Shown piece by piece: positions 18,671 to 27,134 of a stretch of 64,000 nucleotides of DNA; the stretch's first letter is position 1; the number at the start of each line of letters is the position of its first letter. Source of the stretch: Fredericiella sp963839515 (GTDB lineage Bacteria; Chloroflexota; Anaerolineae; Caldilineales; Caldilineaceae); contig CAWIVN010000023.1 of the NCBI GenBank assembly GCA_963839515.1, positions 558,001 to 622,000 of the forward strand, given 5' to 3'. Made by a program: the position numbers and the translations under genes. The notes below the pieces were generated by a model. The model had not been told where the DNA came from. It saw only the letters and a list, made by a program, of their open reading frames with translations, and did not search any database.

Positions 18671-19241
18671 TCACGCCAATTGGAGCAAGATATCTCCCAA
18701 CTCCTGCGGCCTGGTCTCGGTCGGGCCATGCCCCGTATTCAGCTCGTGATAGCCCCAGCCGGCATCAGCCTTTGCCCGTGCCGCCGCTTGTGTGATGGGC
18801 ACGCCCAGCCCCCCCATGGCGTCCTTCTCTTGCGTGCAGTAGATGAAGGTGCGCGGCAGGCGTGCCGCGTCGGGGTTTACCACGCTGACCGGCTGACCCA
18901 CTGGTTTGAACAGTAAAGGCGTCAGGCGCGGTGCGTCCGGCGGATCGGGCGGTATGCGCCAGCCGTCGCCATAGGTCTCCGCCACCTGCGCAAAAAAGGC
19001 AATTGTCTCCGGCCCCATCATTGCCGCCATTGACTCGCCATCACCCGGCACATAGGCGTCCAGGTACACCAGCTGCGACAACCGTTCCGCCGCACCCTCA
19101 GCCACACCGGTGACGACCATCCCGCTGTAGCTGTAGCCGACCAGGACTACGTCGTGCAGGTCCTCATACTCCAGCACGTTTAGTATGTCCTGGGTATGCG
19201 TGTCCAGCCCGACCACCATGCACAAGCACGAACGTTGCCAT
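18671..19241 (-). pseudogene. Alpha/beta hydrolase with internal N-terminal deletion
   Basis: Belongs to the salicylate-esterase-like alpha/beta hydrolases. A strong GGAGGAG site precedes ATG 19241, giving MATFVLVHG, the normal first strand and oxyanion loop. Then roughly 50 codons are missing and the frame shifts: the sequence jumps to VGLDTHTQDILNVLEYEDL, which in intact relatives comes after the helix and cap region. The rest is well kept: nucleophile elbow VLVGYSYSGMVV, TFIYCTQEKD and the terminal catalytic His in HELNTGHGPTE. Translation from the good start ends early, so this is probably a recent deletion pseudogene, although an internal start near 19225 could give a core fragment lacking the oxyanion hole. 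Confidence 0.75.
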
Positions 19242-19280
19242 GTTATTGTCTCCTCCTCCCTAGAATGTCTTGCCTTTAGT

Positions 19281-19400
19281 AGATGGTTGCGAGTGCCAGC
19301 AAATCAACTGCGGCAACCTGAGCTTGCGTGTTGAGAGGTGCTTATAATACGCCTAGTTGCGCCGCGATTCTGTCCAGAACTGGACATTGTCACGATTTCT
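19281..19400. repeat. Dispersed ~120-bp repeat, copy C
   Basis: Third copy: GGTTGCGAGTGCCAGCAAAT, GCGGCAACCTGAGCTTGCG, TGTTGAGAGGTGCTTATAAT and the perfect palindrome TGTCCAGAACTGGACA (19371-19386). GGTTGC near the start is inverted as GCAACC later, a second dyad. It lies 40 bases upstream of the truncated hydrolase on the minus strand. A Crp-gene remnant follows about 490 bases further on. Confidence 0.8.
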
Positions 19401-19889
19401 GCCGTCTGCATCCTAAGCGATTCATTTCCGGTCTCCTCGCTTGTGTGAAGGAAGAAGATCTCGTTTACGCCGCAAGACGGTTGCGTTGGAGTTGCCAAAT
19501 CCGGACACGCTCAGGCATTCTGCGGCCTGAGCGGCCGGACGGATGCAGCGAAAAAAAGGTTTGGGCAATTGAGCGGCCAGAAATCGAGTTCATTCTGCTG
19601 GATCCCCGCAATCTCGACTACAAAGCTTCATGCCGGTTTCGTTTAGGCTCGACGAATTGATCCTACCTATATGCCGCTGCCAGGCGCATGCCGGTGCGCT
19701 CTCAGGATCGCTCTCGATGGCCAGGACGTTGCCGTAGGCGCCGGCGACCCCCCTTCGTTGAGTCTGAGGGCGGGCGCTAGCTGCCGTCCGACCACGTCAG
19801 GCTGACGGTCGCGCCGCCGACGTTGGGCTTCAGACATTCCACCGTCTCTGTCCACACCTGATCTATGCTGGTGCTTAAGTGGATCCGTG
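19401..19889. other. Non-coding or decayed stretch
   Basis: No supported gene in these 489 bases. Both strands carry only short frames without ribosome sites. By analogy with copies A and D, the 3' part of a Crp gene would be expected here, but I can see no clear similarity, so it is either lost or replaced. A frame near 19797-19920 on the minus strand (MYKNARIHLSTSIDQVW) is possible but unsupported. Confidence 0.4.
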
Positions 19890-20135
19890 CGTTCTTATAC
19901 ATCCGCAGATCCTCCGGGCCGTCCACTCCGAATGATGTGCAGCTCTTGTCACAGCCGTCGCCGTTTCGTGCTGTCGCCCAGCCCGGACAGGCACAACTAG
20001 TCGAAACATCGCCTATCGTATGGATGGAAAGCAGGCATTGGTGCCTTTCCGGCAACACCATGACAACCTTGATCTGCCCGCGCTAGATAAGATCGATCTC
20101 CTGGTGGAGGCGTCGCACGTGTAGACGGGCGTCAC
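19890..20135 (-). pseudogene. Remnant of a third Crp/Fnr regulator gene
   Basis: Nucleotide-level similarity to the beta-roll part of the Crp gene at 12198-12896. Shared words in order include GTCGCCGTTTC, CAGCCCGGACAGGCACAAC, GAAAGCAGGCATT and CCTTGATCTGCCCGCGCT, matching the stretch that encodes GQIKLSTVSPAGRE through GELCLSGLG. Stops and small indels break the frame and both ends are missing. It is associated with repeat copy C, although separated from it by about 490 bases. The alignment was made by eye; a pairwise alignment would fix the limits. Confidence 0.65.
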
Positions 20136-20407
20136 CTCTTAATCTGAGCTAAGTGGAATACGCACCCTGCTATTGCGAAGCAGACTTCGTCTACCCACCT
20201 CCGCTTTCACTATTTCCTGCGAAGATCTCTTCGCCTCGAACGCGACACGGGCTGTCCGAGCCAGTTGTTCCCCACGGTGTGTACCCTACTCTCGAACATC
20301 CCACCGCCTTTGAAGCTCCATTGCCACCTCCTGTACGCCAGTTCTTGCAACAAAGATAGGTGCCTAATGTTTGCTCTTTTTGGAAATGTTCAGGTCGGTG
20401 CGTTGAT
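20136..20407. other. Upstream region of the sigma-54 promoter
   Basis: No gene seen. Sigma-54 promoters normally need an activator site 80-200 bases upstream, so such a site should lie here. I see no convincing dyad by eye. Confidence 0.4.
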
Positions 20408-20424
20408 TTGGCACGGATCTTGCT
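20408..20424 (+). promoter_or_regulatory. Sigma-54 (-24/-12) promoter
   Basis: TTGGCACGGATCTTGCT matches the consensus YTGGCACGrNNNTTGCW at every defined position, with GG (20410-20411) and GC (20422-20423) separated by 10 bases as required. The predicted start point is near 20435, 59 bases before the ATG of the glycine-zipper gene, whose ribosome site GGGAGG lies just upstream of it. The rpoN gene and a sigma-54 activator gene lie 7-9 kb downstream. Confidence 0.85.
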
Positions 20425-20493
20425 GCAAATAAAGGGTAGAGTGGAAAGCTGTCCATTCCAGGAGAGAATTGACTTATCAGTCAGGGAGGACCT

Positions 20494-21723
20494 ATGCACG
20501 ACCTTGATCGCACACAGCTAGAGATGGGGTGGGAAAGCGGAAGCTTTGGATACGAAAGCGACCAGGAGTACGGTGAAACCCAAGATGAACTTTATGGCGA
20601 ACTCAGCGGCGCGACCGGCGTCTTTAACGAGATGGACGAGTTGGAGCTGGCAGCCCAACTGCTTGAGGTAACTGACGAGGCCGAACTCGATCAATTTCTG
20701 GGTTCGCTCCTCAGCACGGCGAGTGGGGCCATTGGTGGTGCACTTCGTTCACCAGTGGGGAACGCCGTGGGCGGAATTCTCAAAGGGGTCGCCAAGAAGG
20801 CGCTACCCGCCGCAGGCGCGGCTGTGGGCGACTGGTTGGCTCCCGGCAGGGGCGGAAAGATTGGCAGCCAACTGGCCACAGCTGCCGGAAACCTCTTCGG
20901 GCTGGAATTGGAAGGTCTTAGTGCTGAGGATCAGGAGTTCGAAGTGGCGCGCAATTTCGTGCGCTTGGCCGGTGCGGCCGTGGAGAATGCTGCTCAAGCG
21001 CCGTCCAATGCACCACCTGCGGCTGTTGCCCAAAAGGCAGTTGCTGCTGCTGCCCAACAGTATGCGCCTGGTCTGCTCAAGCCCGCCCGGCCAATGCCAG
21101 CCCGCAACGGCGGCCAGCGGCGCCATGCGGCTGCCGGCAATGGGCGAGAAGTTGCCATGTCTGGCGGTGGTGGCAGTCCGTTTAGCGAAGCCGAGGAGAT
21201 GACATTGGCTGCTGAGTTGCTGGAAGTCGCCGACGAAGCCGAGTTGGATCAGTTTTTTGGTGATGTGATCAAAAAGGCAGTAGGCGGCCTGAGTAAAGCG
21301 GCCAGCGGGCCGCTCGGCGGGGTGCTCAAGGGATTGGCCAAGCAAGCGCTGCCGATGGTCGGTGGCGCGCTCGGTTCTTTAATTCCAGTCCCAGGTGTCG
21401 GCACTGCCGTGGGCACTGCCGTGGGCAAGGCATTGAGCAAAGCGCTCGAAATGGAGTCTGCAGGTCTGGATAGTGAGGACCAGGAGTATGAAATGGCCAG
21501 GAATGTGATCCGTGTGGCCGGGAACGCAGCTCAAAAAGTCGCCCAGGCGTCACCGAGTGCCGATCCACAGGTGGCGGCCAGGAATGCTGTGATGGCGGCC
21601 CAGCGCGAAGTTCTCCCTGGAGCAATACAGACCGGTATGGTCGGCCCCGCGCAAGGTGCGATCAACCGCCAGGAGGGCCGTTGGGAGCGTCGCGGGAATA
21701 GAATTGTTCTGCATGGGGTCTAA
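20494..21723 (+). CDS. Duplicated glycine-zipper protein, first gene of the sigma-54 island
   Basis: 409 residues, function unknown. After an acidic, Gly/Tyr-rich N-terminus, two homologous modules follow (about 45-190 and 228-385). Each opens with an acidic helix, ELAAQLLEVTDEAELDQFLG or LAAELLEVADEAELDQFFG. Each then has a Gly/Ala zipper (LGGVLKGLAKQALPMVGGA; GVGTAVGTAVGKALSKAL) and the helix DQEFEVARNFVRLAGAA or its counterpart. The tail GRWERRGNRIVLHG is also distinctive. Glycine zippers often insert into or assemble in membranes; no signal peptide is seen. I recall similar uncharacterised proteins in other bacteria but no name. GGGAGG lies 4 bases before the ATG. The metalloprotease gene begins 6 bases after it. 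Confidence 0.85.
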   Translation: MHDLDRTQLEMGWESGSFGYESDQEYGETQDELYGELSGATGVFNEMDELELAAQLLEVTDEAELDQFLGSLLSTASGAIGGALRSPVGNAVGGILKGVAKKALPAAGAAVGDWLAPGRGGKIGSQLATAAGNLFGLELEGLSAEDQEFEVARNFVRLAGAAVENAAQAPSNAPPAAVAQKAVAAAAQQYAPGLLKPARPMPARNGGQRRHAAAGNGREVAMSGGGGSPFSEAEEMTLAAELLEVADEAELDQFFGDVIKKAVGGLSKAASGPLGGVLKGLAKQALPMVGGALGSLIPVPGVGTAVGTAVGKALSKALEMESAGLDSEDQEYEMARNVIRVAGNAAQKVAQASPSADPQVAARNAVMAAQREVLPGAIQTGMVGPAQGAINRQEGRWERRGNRIVLHGV

Positions 21724-21728
21724 ACATC

Positions 21729-23056
21729 ATGCCGATTACTCCCTTGTCACTCCGGCTGCTCTCGCACGAGGCGCGCGCGTTAGCGACCCGACTCGAGCGA
21801 GTGAAGCCTCTTGCATTGGTCGAAGCCATGGTTCCTGCGGCTGCGCTCGCTCCGGCAGCCCAGACGGCCATTGAAGCCTATCTAGCACGCGAGCGGCGGA
21901 CCATGCAAGCGGTAGTGCAGGGTTATCTTCGCTGGCTGCATGGACCTGCGGGACAGAGCGCGACGGCCGCCGAGGCGCAGCGCCGCTATTCTTTTCTGCG
22001 GCTGCGCTTCAATCGTGTGCTTTCGCAGTTCGACATCTTTGCCGACGTGCTTACCCAACGCAGTGAACACGAAACCGGCGTGTGGTTGGCCGGGCTGGAC
22101 GCTGTCGCCGCCGATGCCCTTGCGCTGCCTGGTGGCTATTATGCGCCACCACCTGTAATCTGCTACCTCGACCGTGGCCATGGCGCTGCCATCCGGCGGG
22201 CGCGCACTCGGCTGCCAGGAGGGGGCGAAAATCCGGTGGCGATTATCCGGGTACCGCGCGAACGCATGGTGGGCAGCGGCATCGCATCTTCGTTGATCCA
22301 TGAGGTCGGTCACCAGGGCGCGGCGCTGTTAGATCTGGCCAATTCACTGCGCCCAATGCTTCACGGAATGCAGCGCAGCGGCGGCACGAACCAAGTGACC
22401 TGGCAGCTCTGGGAGCGTTGGCTCGGAGAAATCCTGGCCGACTTCTGGGCCGTGGCCAGGGTGGGGGTGACGGCGACGGTGGGGCTGATTGGCGTCGTCA
22501 GCCTGCCGCGCGCGTTTGTGTTTCGATTCAGCCTGGATGACCCCCATCCCATTCCCTGGATCCGGGTCAAGCTCAGCTGTGCAATGGGCAATGCACTGTA
22601 TCCACATCCGCAATGGCAGCGGCTGGCGGAACTGTGGGAGTCTCTCTACCCGACTGCGAACCTGACGCGCAGAGGCGTACACTGTTAGCCCAACTCGAAG
22701 CCAGCATGCCCGGCTTTGTTGGGCTGCTTGTTCACCACCGGCCGACTGCACTACACGGTGATTCGCTGGGGGAGGCGCTGGCTGTACATGAACGCCAGCC
22801 GGCCCGCTTAGCTGCGACGTATGCGGCCTGGCGAACTGCGCCGGCACGCATGCAGATAGCCCCACCGTCCTTTGTCTTTGCCGTGATTGGGCAAGCCCAG
22901 GCCGCCGGCTGGCTCACTCCGGAAGCAGTGAGCCGCATACTGGCCAAACTATTGACGGACTGGGCATTGCGTACCGCGTTGGACGCCTCCGCACACTGTC
23001 AGGTGCCGGCGCGCAGGAACGGCGTTGTCCAGCCATCCAGTCAGTACGATCGGTAG
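21729..23056 (+). CDS. HEVGH zinc metalloprotease-like protein, one frameshift
   Basis: About 442 residues after correcting one indel between 22640 and 22670, where TANLTRRGVHC runs into a stop while another frame continues with DAQRRTLLAQLEASMPGFVG. The motif SSLIHEVGHQGAAL is a zinc-binding HExxH, and GEILADFWAVARVG some 50 residues later supplies a plausible third ligand, as in gluzincins. No signal peptide. The N-terminal 150 residues are helical (YLARERRTMQAVVQGYLRWL). It follows the glycine-zipper gene by 6 bases, so it is in the same operon, and may process that protein or the downstream peptidoglycan-binding protein; that is inference. The frameshift may be a sequence error. Confidence 0.75.
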
Positions 23057-23095
23057 TTCGCACTTGCTTCATCTAAATATCATCAGGAGGATTGT

Positions 23096-24895
23096 ATGGC
23101 TAGCAAAAATGATCCAGATGCTCGTGAGTCAGCACCTGGGGAGCAACCTCAACTGGCAAAACCCATTACCCCTGAATCAACTTCGTTGTCAGAGTTCAAG
23201 CAAGAGTTTGACGACAAATTGGATCGGGTCGCGGATGGGGTGCAGAAGATAGCGGCCGGGGTTGAGAACATTGCCGAAGATGTCAAGCGAGCGCTGGCAC
23301 CACAGCCAGTCCCGGGGCAGACCTCGACTGCGGAGATGCTCCGGCCCACGGCGCAGGAGGATATTAGCCGGCAATCTGGCAGGTTAACGAACCCGATCGG
23401 GACCGCTGCCGACGTGCGCGCCGAAGTGACCTTGCAGCGCACAGCCATCACACCAACCGCCGACGTAGCACTCTGGGAGGTGATCCGCAACCGCACCGGG
23501 GCGATGGGCTTCAATGTCTACAGTGAATTCATTGAACGCGTCCTGTGTGCGCACAGTGCGACGGACCCCGCCGAAATAGAACTACAGACAAGATTGCATA
23601 ACCAACGCGCGCTGCTGGCGAAGCCGCTCTCCGGCGTTGACAGCTACCAACTATTGAAAGCCGCGACGGAAGCTTTTCTGCTGAAAGAGTGCGGTGTACA
23701 AGTTGTTCCAGCACCCAAAGACGGTATTCCCAGTGACCCAATCCAGGATCCCAAATCTCTCGAGTCAGACGGGGCAAGGCGTTTGGGTGCGGACATCACT
23801 TCCAGTGAGATAGAGAGGCGGCTAGGGCAATTCCTCGGCCCCAAGCGACTGGACTACCTCTCGAACATCGTCGCGCAGATGAACCTGGCCGAGACTGAAG
23901 TGGAGCCGTTTTGTTATGGGATTTTGCGCAACCGCTACTCGTGTCCATTGCTTCTCGAACTGATCTGGTCGTATTGGCACGAGGAAGGCATGCTCGTCCA
24001 GACGCTCAATGCCATCAGTTGGCGCTTTCAGAACCGGCGCAATCCATCTGGCCGGGATCCGTTGGCGCATCTTGAACTCGACCCCTTGCGCCCGTTGAGC
24101 AGTCTGCTGTGGGGGTACATACAGGACGAACAGCACCGGCTGACAGTAGCCCGCCGCGCCTATGAGTATGACCATCATTATGGGCTTGCGCTCGAGGGCA
24201 AGGCAGCACCCAAGCTGCACTCGGCCGACAGCCGCTCCAAATTTCTGGAGGCGTTTCACAACCTGCTGCATCTCTGCACCGCCTTCTTCAGGCAAGATGA
24301 TGACGCGACCATCATTGCCGATGCGTTCCCGCTGCTCAACGCGTTGGGCGAGGTTCACCTGATATTGGCCGAGGGTGCCCACAATCAGTATGGCGATCTG
24401 CCCTCGACCACGCGTGTGGAAATGCTGATTCAGAAGTGGCTGCTCGCCCGCCCGGAGATGCGTGAGTTTCTCCGCGGCCGCTACATGGTTCCCTACGAAG
24501 AAGGCTGGATGGGTGCGGTTGACAGCATGAAGACGCTGCAACACTGGACCGATGCCAGCGTGACTCACTTTGTGCATCTGGGCAACTATGGTGAGCAGTT
24601 GTTGCTTTCCATCCGCTTTGGCGACTGGAGCCGCGTGATTGACACGCAGCAGGCTCGCAACTGGGCTCGCTTCTGGCGACCGGAAATCCAGAGCTATCTC
24701 CACGCCTATCGCACCGTCACGGGCGTCGACTTGACGATCAGCGGTGTCAGCACGCAAGACCATGCACTGCGCTACACGCAGCCATCGGCCTTGATTCGGC
24801 AGCGGTTGAACGGCAACGGCGCCCGGCCAAAATCAGCTGCAGGAGCGACGAGCACTGCGTCATCTTCCTTTCGCGAACGTCGGACAATGGAGTAA
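23096..24895 (+). CDS. Uncharacterised 599-residue protein of the sigma-54 island
   Basis: No family recognised. Residues about 30-65 form a heptad-like helix (FKQEFDDKLDRVADGVQKIA), followed by a Pro/Gln linker. From about 115 the protein is a well-ordered, mostly helical body (LWEVIRNRTGAMGFNVYSEFIERVL; FCYGILRNRYSCPLLLELIWSYWHEEGML; WARFWRPEIQSYLHAYRTV). The C-terminal 35 residues are Ser/Ala/Arg-rich and probably disordered. No signal peptide, membrane helix or nucleotide-binding motif. The ATG at 23096 follows AGGAGG. It lies 39 bases after the metalloprotease gene and 138 before the peptidoglycan-binding gene. The constant spacing suggests a structural or loading component of the same system. 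Confidence 0.85.
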   Translation: MASKNDPDARESAPGEQPQLAKPITPESTSLSEFKQEFDDKLDRVADGVQKIAAGVENIAEDVKRALAPQPVPGQTSTAEMLRPTAQEDISRQSGRLTNPIGTAADVRAEVTLQRTAITPTADVALWEVIRNRTGAMGFNVYSEFIERVLCAHSATDPAEIELQTRLHNQRALLAKPLSGVDSYQLLKAATEAFLLKECGVQVVPAPKDGIPSDPIQDPKSLESDGARRLGADITSSEIERRLGQFLGPKRLDYLSNIVAQMNLAETEVEPFCYGILRNRYSCPLLLELIWSYWHEEGMLVQTLNAISWRFQNRRNPSGRDPLAHLELDPLRPLSSLLWGYIQDEQHRLTVARRAYEYDHHYGLALEGKAAPKLHSADSRSKFLEAFHNLLHLCTAFFRQDDDATIIADAFPLLNALGEVHLILAEGAHNQYGDLPSTTRVEMLIQKWLLARPEMREFLRGRYMVPYEEGWMGAVDSMKTLQHWTDASVTHFVHLGNYGEQLLLSIRFGDWSRVIDTQQARNWARFWRPEIQSYLHAYRTVTGVDLTISGVSTQDHALRYTQPSALIRQRLNGNGARPKSAAGATSTASSSFRERRTME

Positions 24896-24938
24896 ACGTA
24901 GGTAGGTGGCGGCCCAAGTAGCGCGCATGTAAGGGTGT

Positions 24939-24961
24939 GAGCGGGCGCGAAACGCCCGCTC
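24939..24961. other. Perfect intergenic hairpin in the sigma-54 operon
   Basis: GAGCGGGCG (24939-24947) pairs with CGCCCGCTC (24953-24961) across the 5-base loop CGAAA. It has no U tract, so it is more likely an RNA stability or processing element, or a partial terminator, ahead of the peptidoglycan-binding protein gene. Confidence 0.55.
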
Positions 24962-25033
24962 CACGGCCCGCCTGTAGAGCAAGCGTAGACGACTGAAGAA
25001 TACTGCTCATCCTAAGCAGAAGGAGACAATGCC

Positions 25034-26182
25034 ATGAACACACACAGCCCGTTTGTCATTGAACCTTTCCTGGCACGCGGCCACCAGGCCGATTGTCGAT
25101 GCGCGCAATGCCGGCATAATGGCCTGGCACAGGAGTTTCTCCCCTTGTTTGCGGAGAACGTTCCGGCTCGCGGAAGCCGGTACATGTTTGAGGCCGTGCC
25201 ATTTACCGGCTTTAGCCCCACTGCCGCAAACAGTCGACCGGCGGGTAACGAAGCGATGGAGGTGCAGGCAGGCGAATGGGGGCGGCGTGGGCAGCCCACG
25301 CGCCGGGGAGCACAACCCAGCCAACGGCCTGCCCCCTCGCGCCGTCAGCCTCCGCGTCGTTTGCAGCGGCGCGCGCGCCGGCCCTTCCCACTTTTCGCCA
25401 CGGATCCAACGACGGTTGCAGCACAGGGCAGCGAGCAAGTGCGCTGGGCACAGAATGCATTGAACCAAATCATGGGCCTGAACCTGCCAAGCAATGGTGT
25501 CATGGATAGGGCAACCCGCAGTGCGGTGCGGAGCTTTCAGCGTAGCAACAGTCTGCCCGCGAGCGGCATCGTAGGTCCGGATACCGCGGAGGCGCTGCGT
25601 GCAGCTTTTGGCGGCTACTCCGCTGGGGCGGATAGTGGAGGTGAATACGAGGAAATTGAAATTGGGCCGCTTGACACAACAGTGGAGTGGTTCGGGCCTC
25701 TTACGCTAAAAGAAGCGAAAGGAAAAGCCACGCAGCTAGGTGGTGGAGTATACATAGTTGCTAAACCAAATGAGGACGTTGCTAAAGCCAAGGCCAATCC
25801 CATAATAATTCTCAAAGTTGGAAAGACGGAGTCATTCACATCCCGATTAAGCGGCTATAACAAGGGTCTTGAGTACCCCAAGAAAAACATCCAGGCTACC
25901 GCTGATAAGCTAATATTTTATTTAGGGGCAATTCAGGGCGTAGACCCATTCGCACAGACCGAGCGCGCCCTGGCGCGCCTGCTAATCAATAGTGGTGTGC
26001 CCTTGCCAGGAAGTCGGAACGTCGGCCAACAGCCTGTGAAAGGCAGGGTATTAGTGAAGAATATTTTGCCGCCGAAGCTAAAGAAGAATATTTTGCCGCC
26101 GAAGCTAAAACTGGCGCCCGTTAAGCTCAATGGCAATGACCTTGATGTTCCGTCAGGTGCAAAGAAATGGGAGATTGCCTGA
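25034..26182 (+). CDS. Peptidoglycan-binding protein with C-terminal GIY-YIG-like domain, toxin-like
   Basis: 382 residues in modules. Residues 1-60 hold a Cys cluster (ADCRCAQCRHNG) and a conserved-looking FLPLFAEN stretch; 80-118 is Arg/Pro-rich linker. Residues about 133-192 form a peptidoglycan-binding domain (QNALNQIMGLNLPSNGVMD, ATRSAVRSFQRSN). From about 235 a GIY-YIG-like nuclease fold appears: GGGVYIV, then ILKVGKTESFTSRLSGY (candidate catalytic Arg271) and QTERALARLL (candidate metal-binding Glu310). The C-terminal coding stretch is visibly AT-richer than the front half, a sign of domain exchange as in polymorphic toxins. The ATG follows AAGGAG. A toxin or effector role is inference; no immunity gene is obvious next to it. 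Confidence 0.8.
   Translation: MNTHSPFVIEPFLARGHQADCRCAQCRHNGLAQEFLPLFAENVPARGSRYMFEAVPFTGFSPTAANSRPAGNEAMEVQAGEWGRRGQPTRRGAQPSQRPAPSRRQPPRRLQRRARRPFPLFATDPTTVAAQGSEQVRWAQNALNQIMGLNLPSNGVMDRATRSAVRSFQRSNSLPASGIVGPDTAEALRAAFGGYSAGADSGGEYEEIEIGPLDTTVEWFGPLTLKEAKGKATQLGGGVYIVAKPNEDVAKAKANPIIILKVGKTESFTSRLSGYNKGLEYPKKNIQATADKLIFYLGAIQGVDPFAQTERALARLLINSGVPLPGSRNVGQQPVKGRVLVKNILPPKLKKNILPPKLKLAPVKLNGNDLDVPSGAKKWEIA
26057..26110 (+). repeat. Two 27-bp tandem repeats inside the GIY-YIG-like gene
   Basis: The unit at 26057-26083 is repeated at 26084-26110 with one change at the last base. It encodes KNILPPKLK twice near the C-terminus. Because the unit is a multiple of three, copy number can change without breaking the frame. 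Confidence 0.9.
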
Positions 26183-26258
26183 GCTCCGTCCCAACTTGAC
26201 AAAGCAGTTCGATGTGAATGCGGGAATCGCGCACTATGGATTTAACAGGAGTTTCACC

Positions 26259-27134
26259 ATGATCATCGACTGCCACTGTCACGCCGGCCAAGGCGACGGC
26301 TTGACCGGCCCGTGGGATACCGCCGCCCCACTTGCCAAATATCTGAAGCGCGCTGCGCAAGCCAGCATCAGGCGTACAGTCCTATTTGCTGCTTTTCATT
26401 CCGACTACGCTGTTGCTAACCGGGAAGTGGCGCACATTGTGCAGAGCCGACCAGATCGCTTCTATGGCTTCGCCTTCATTCATCCCGTGCAGGACCGGGG
26501 GCGTGTCGCCGTGCTGGTGCGCGAGGCGGTGGAGCAGCATGGCTTTGTCGGCATCAAGGTGCATCGCCACGATGCGCGCATCACACGCGAAATCTGCGCG
26601 GTGGCGGCGGCTTATCGCCTGCCGGTGCTATACGATGTCATGGGTGAGGTCTCGACGGTCGAACTGCTGGCCACAGAATATCCCCAGGTGTCGTTTATCA
26701 TTCCACACCTGGGCAGCTTTGCCGATGACTGGTGGGCGCAGCACGCGCTGATAGATTCCCTGGTGCGCCACCCGAATGTCTACACCGATACCTCGGGGGT
26801 GCGCCGTTTCGATCTCCTGGAGGAAGCGGTGCAGCGGGCGGGTGCGCATAAGATTCTCTTTGGTTCGGACGGGCCGTGGCTGCATCCTGGCGTTGAACTG
26901 GCCAAGGTACAGGCGCTGAACTTGTCGCACGCCGAGCAGAACCTGGTGCTCGGCGGCACGCTGCTCAAGCTGATTGCACCTATGCGGAGGGGCAAACGGC
27001 TGCCGAACCTACGACAAGCCGCGCCCAGTCGACCAGGCGGACGCGACAATGTCGCCGCAAGCCCGCCGGCGACTGATCCCTGGCGTGACGGTGACAACCT
27101 GTTCCGTGACGCATTGGCATGGTTACGGGTCTAA
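26259..27134 (+). CDS. Amidohydrolase-family TIM-barrel hydrolase
   Basis: 291-residue metal-dependent hydrolase of the amidohydrolase (TatD/decarboxylase-like) type. MIIDCHCHAGQGDG is the first metal motif (HxH), FVGIKVHRHD lies on the middle strands, FIIPHLGSFADDW gives a metal His and KILFGSDGPWLHPG the conserved late Asp. The last 40 residues are a Pro/Arg-rich tail. The ATG at 26259 has AGGAG at 7 bases. It follows the peptidoglycan-binding gene by 76 bases and its end overlaps the convergent sigma-54 activator gene by 12 bases. The substrate is unknown; membership of the sigma-54 operon is likely from spacing but unproven. Confidence 0.85.
   Translation: MIIDCHCHAGQGDGLTGPWDTAAPLAKYLKRAAQASIRRTVLFAAFHSDYAVANREVAHIVQSRPDRFYGFAFIHPVQDRGRVAVLVREAVEQHGFVGIKVHRHDARITREICAVAAAYRLPVLYDVMGEVSTVELLATEYPQVSFIIPHLGSFADDWWAQHALIDSLVRHPNVYTDTSGVRRFDLLEEAVQRAGAHKILFGSDGPWLHPGVELAKVQALNLSHAEQNLVLGGTLLKLIAPMRRGKRLPNLRQAAPSRPGGRDNVAASPPATDPWRDGDNLFRDALAWLRV

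Noticed and set aside
26057..26110. Short tandem repeat as a CRISPR array
   Set aside because: Only two abutting units with no spacers, inside a coding frame.
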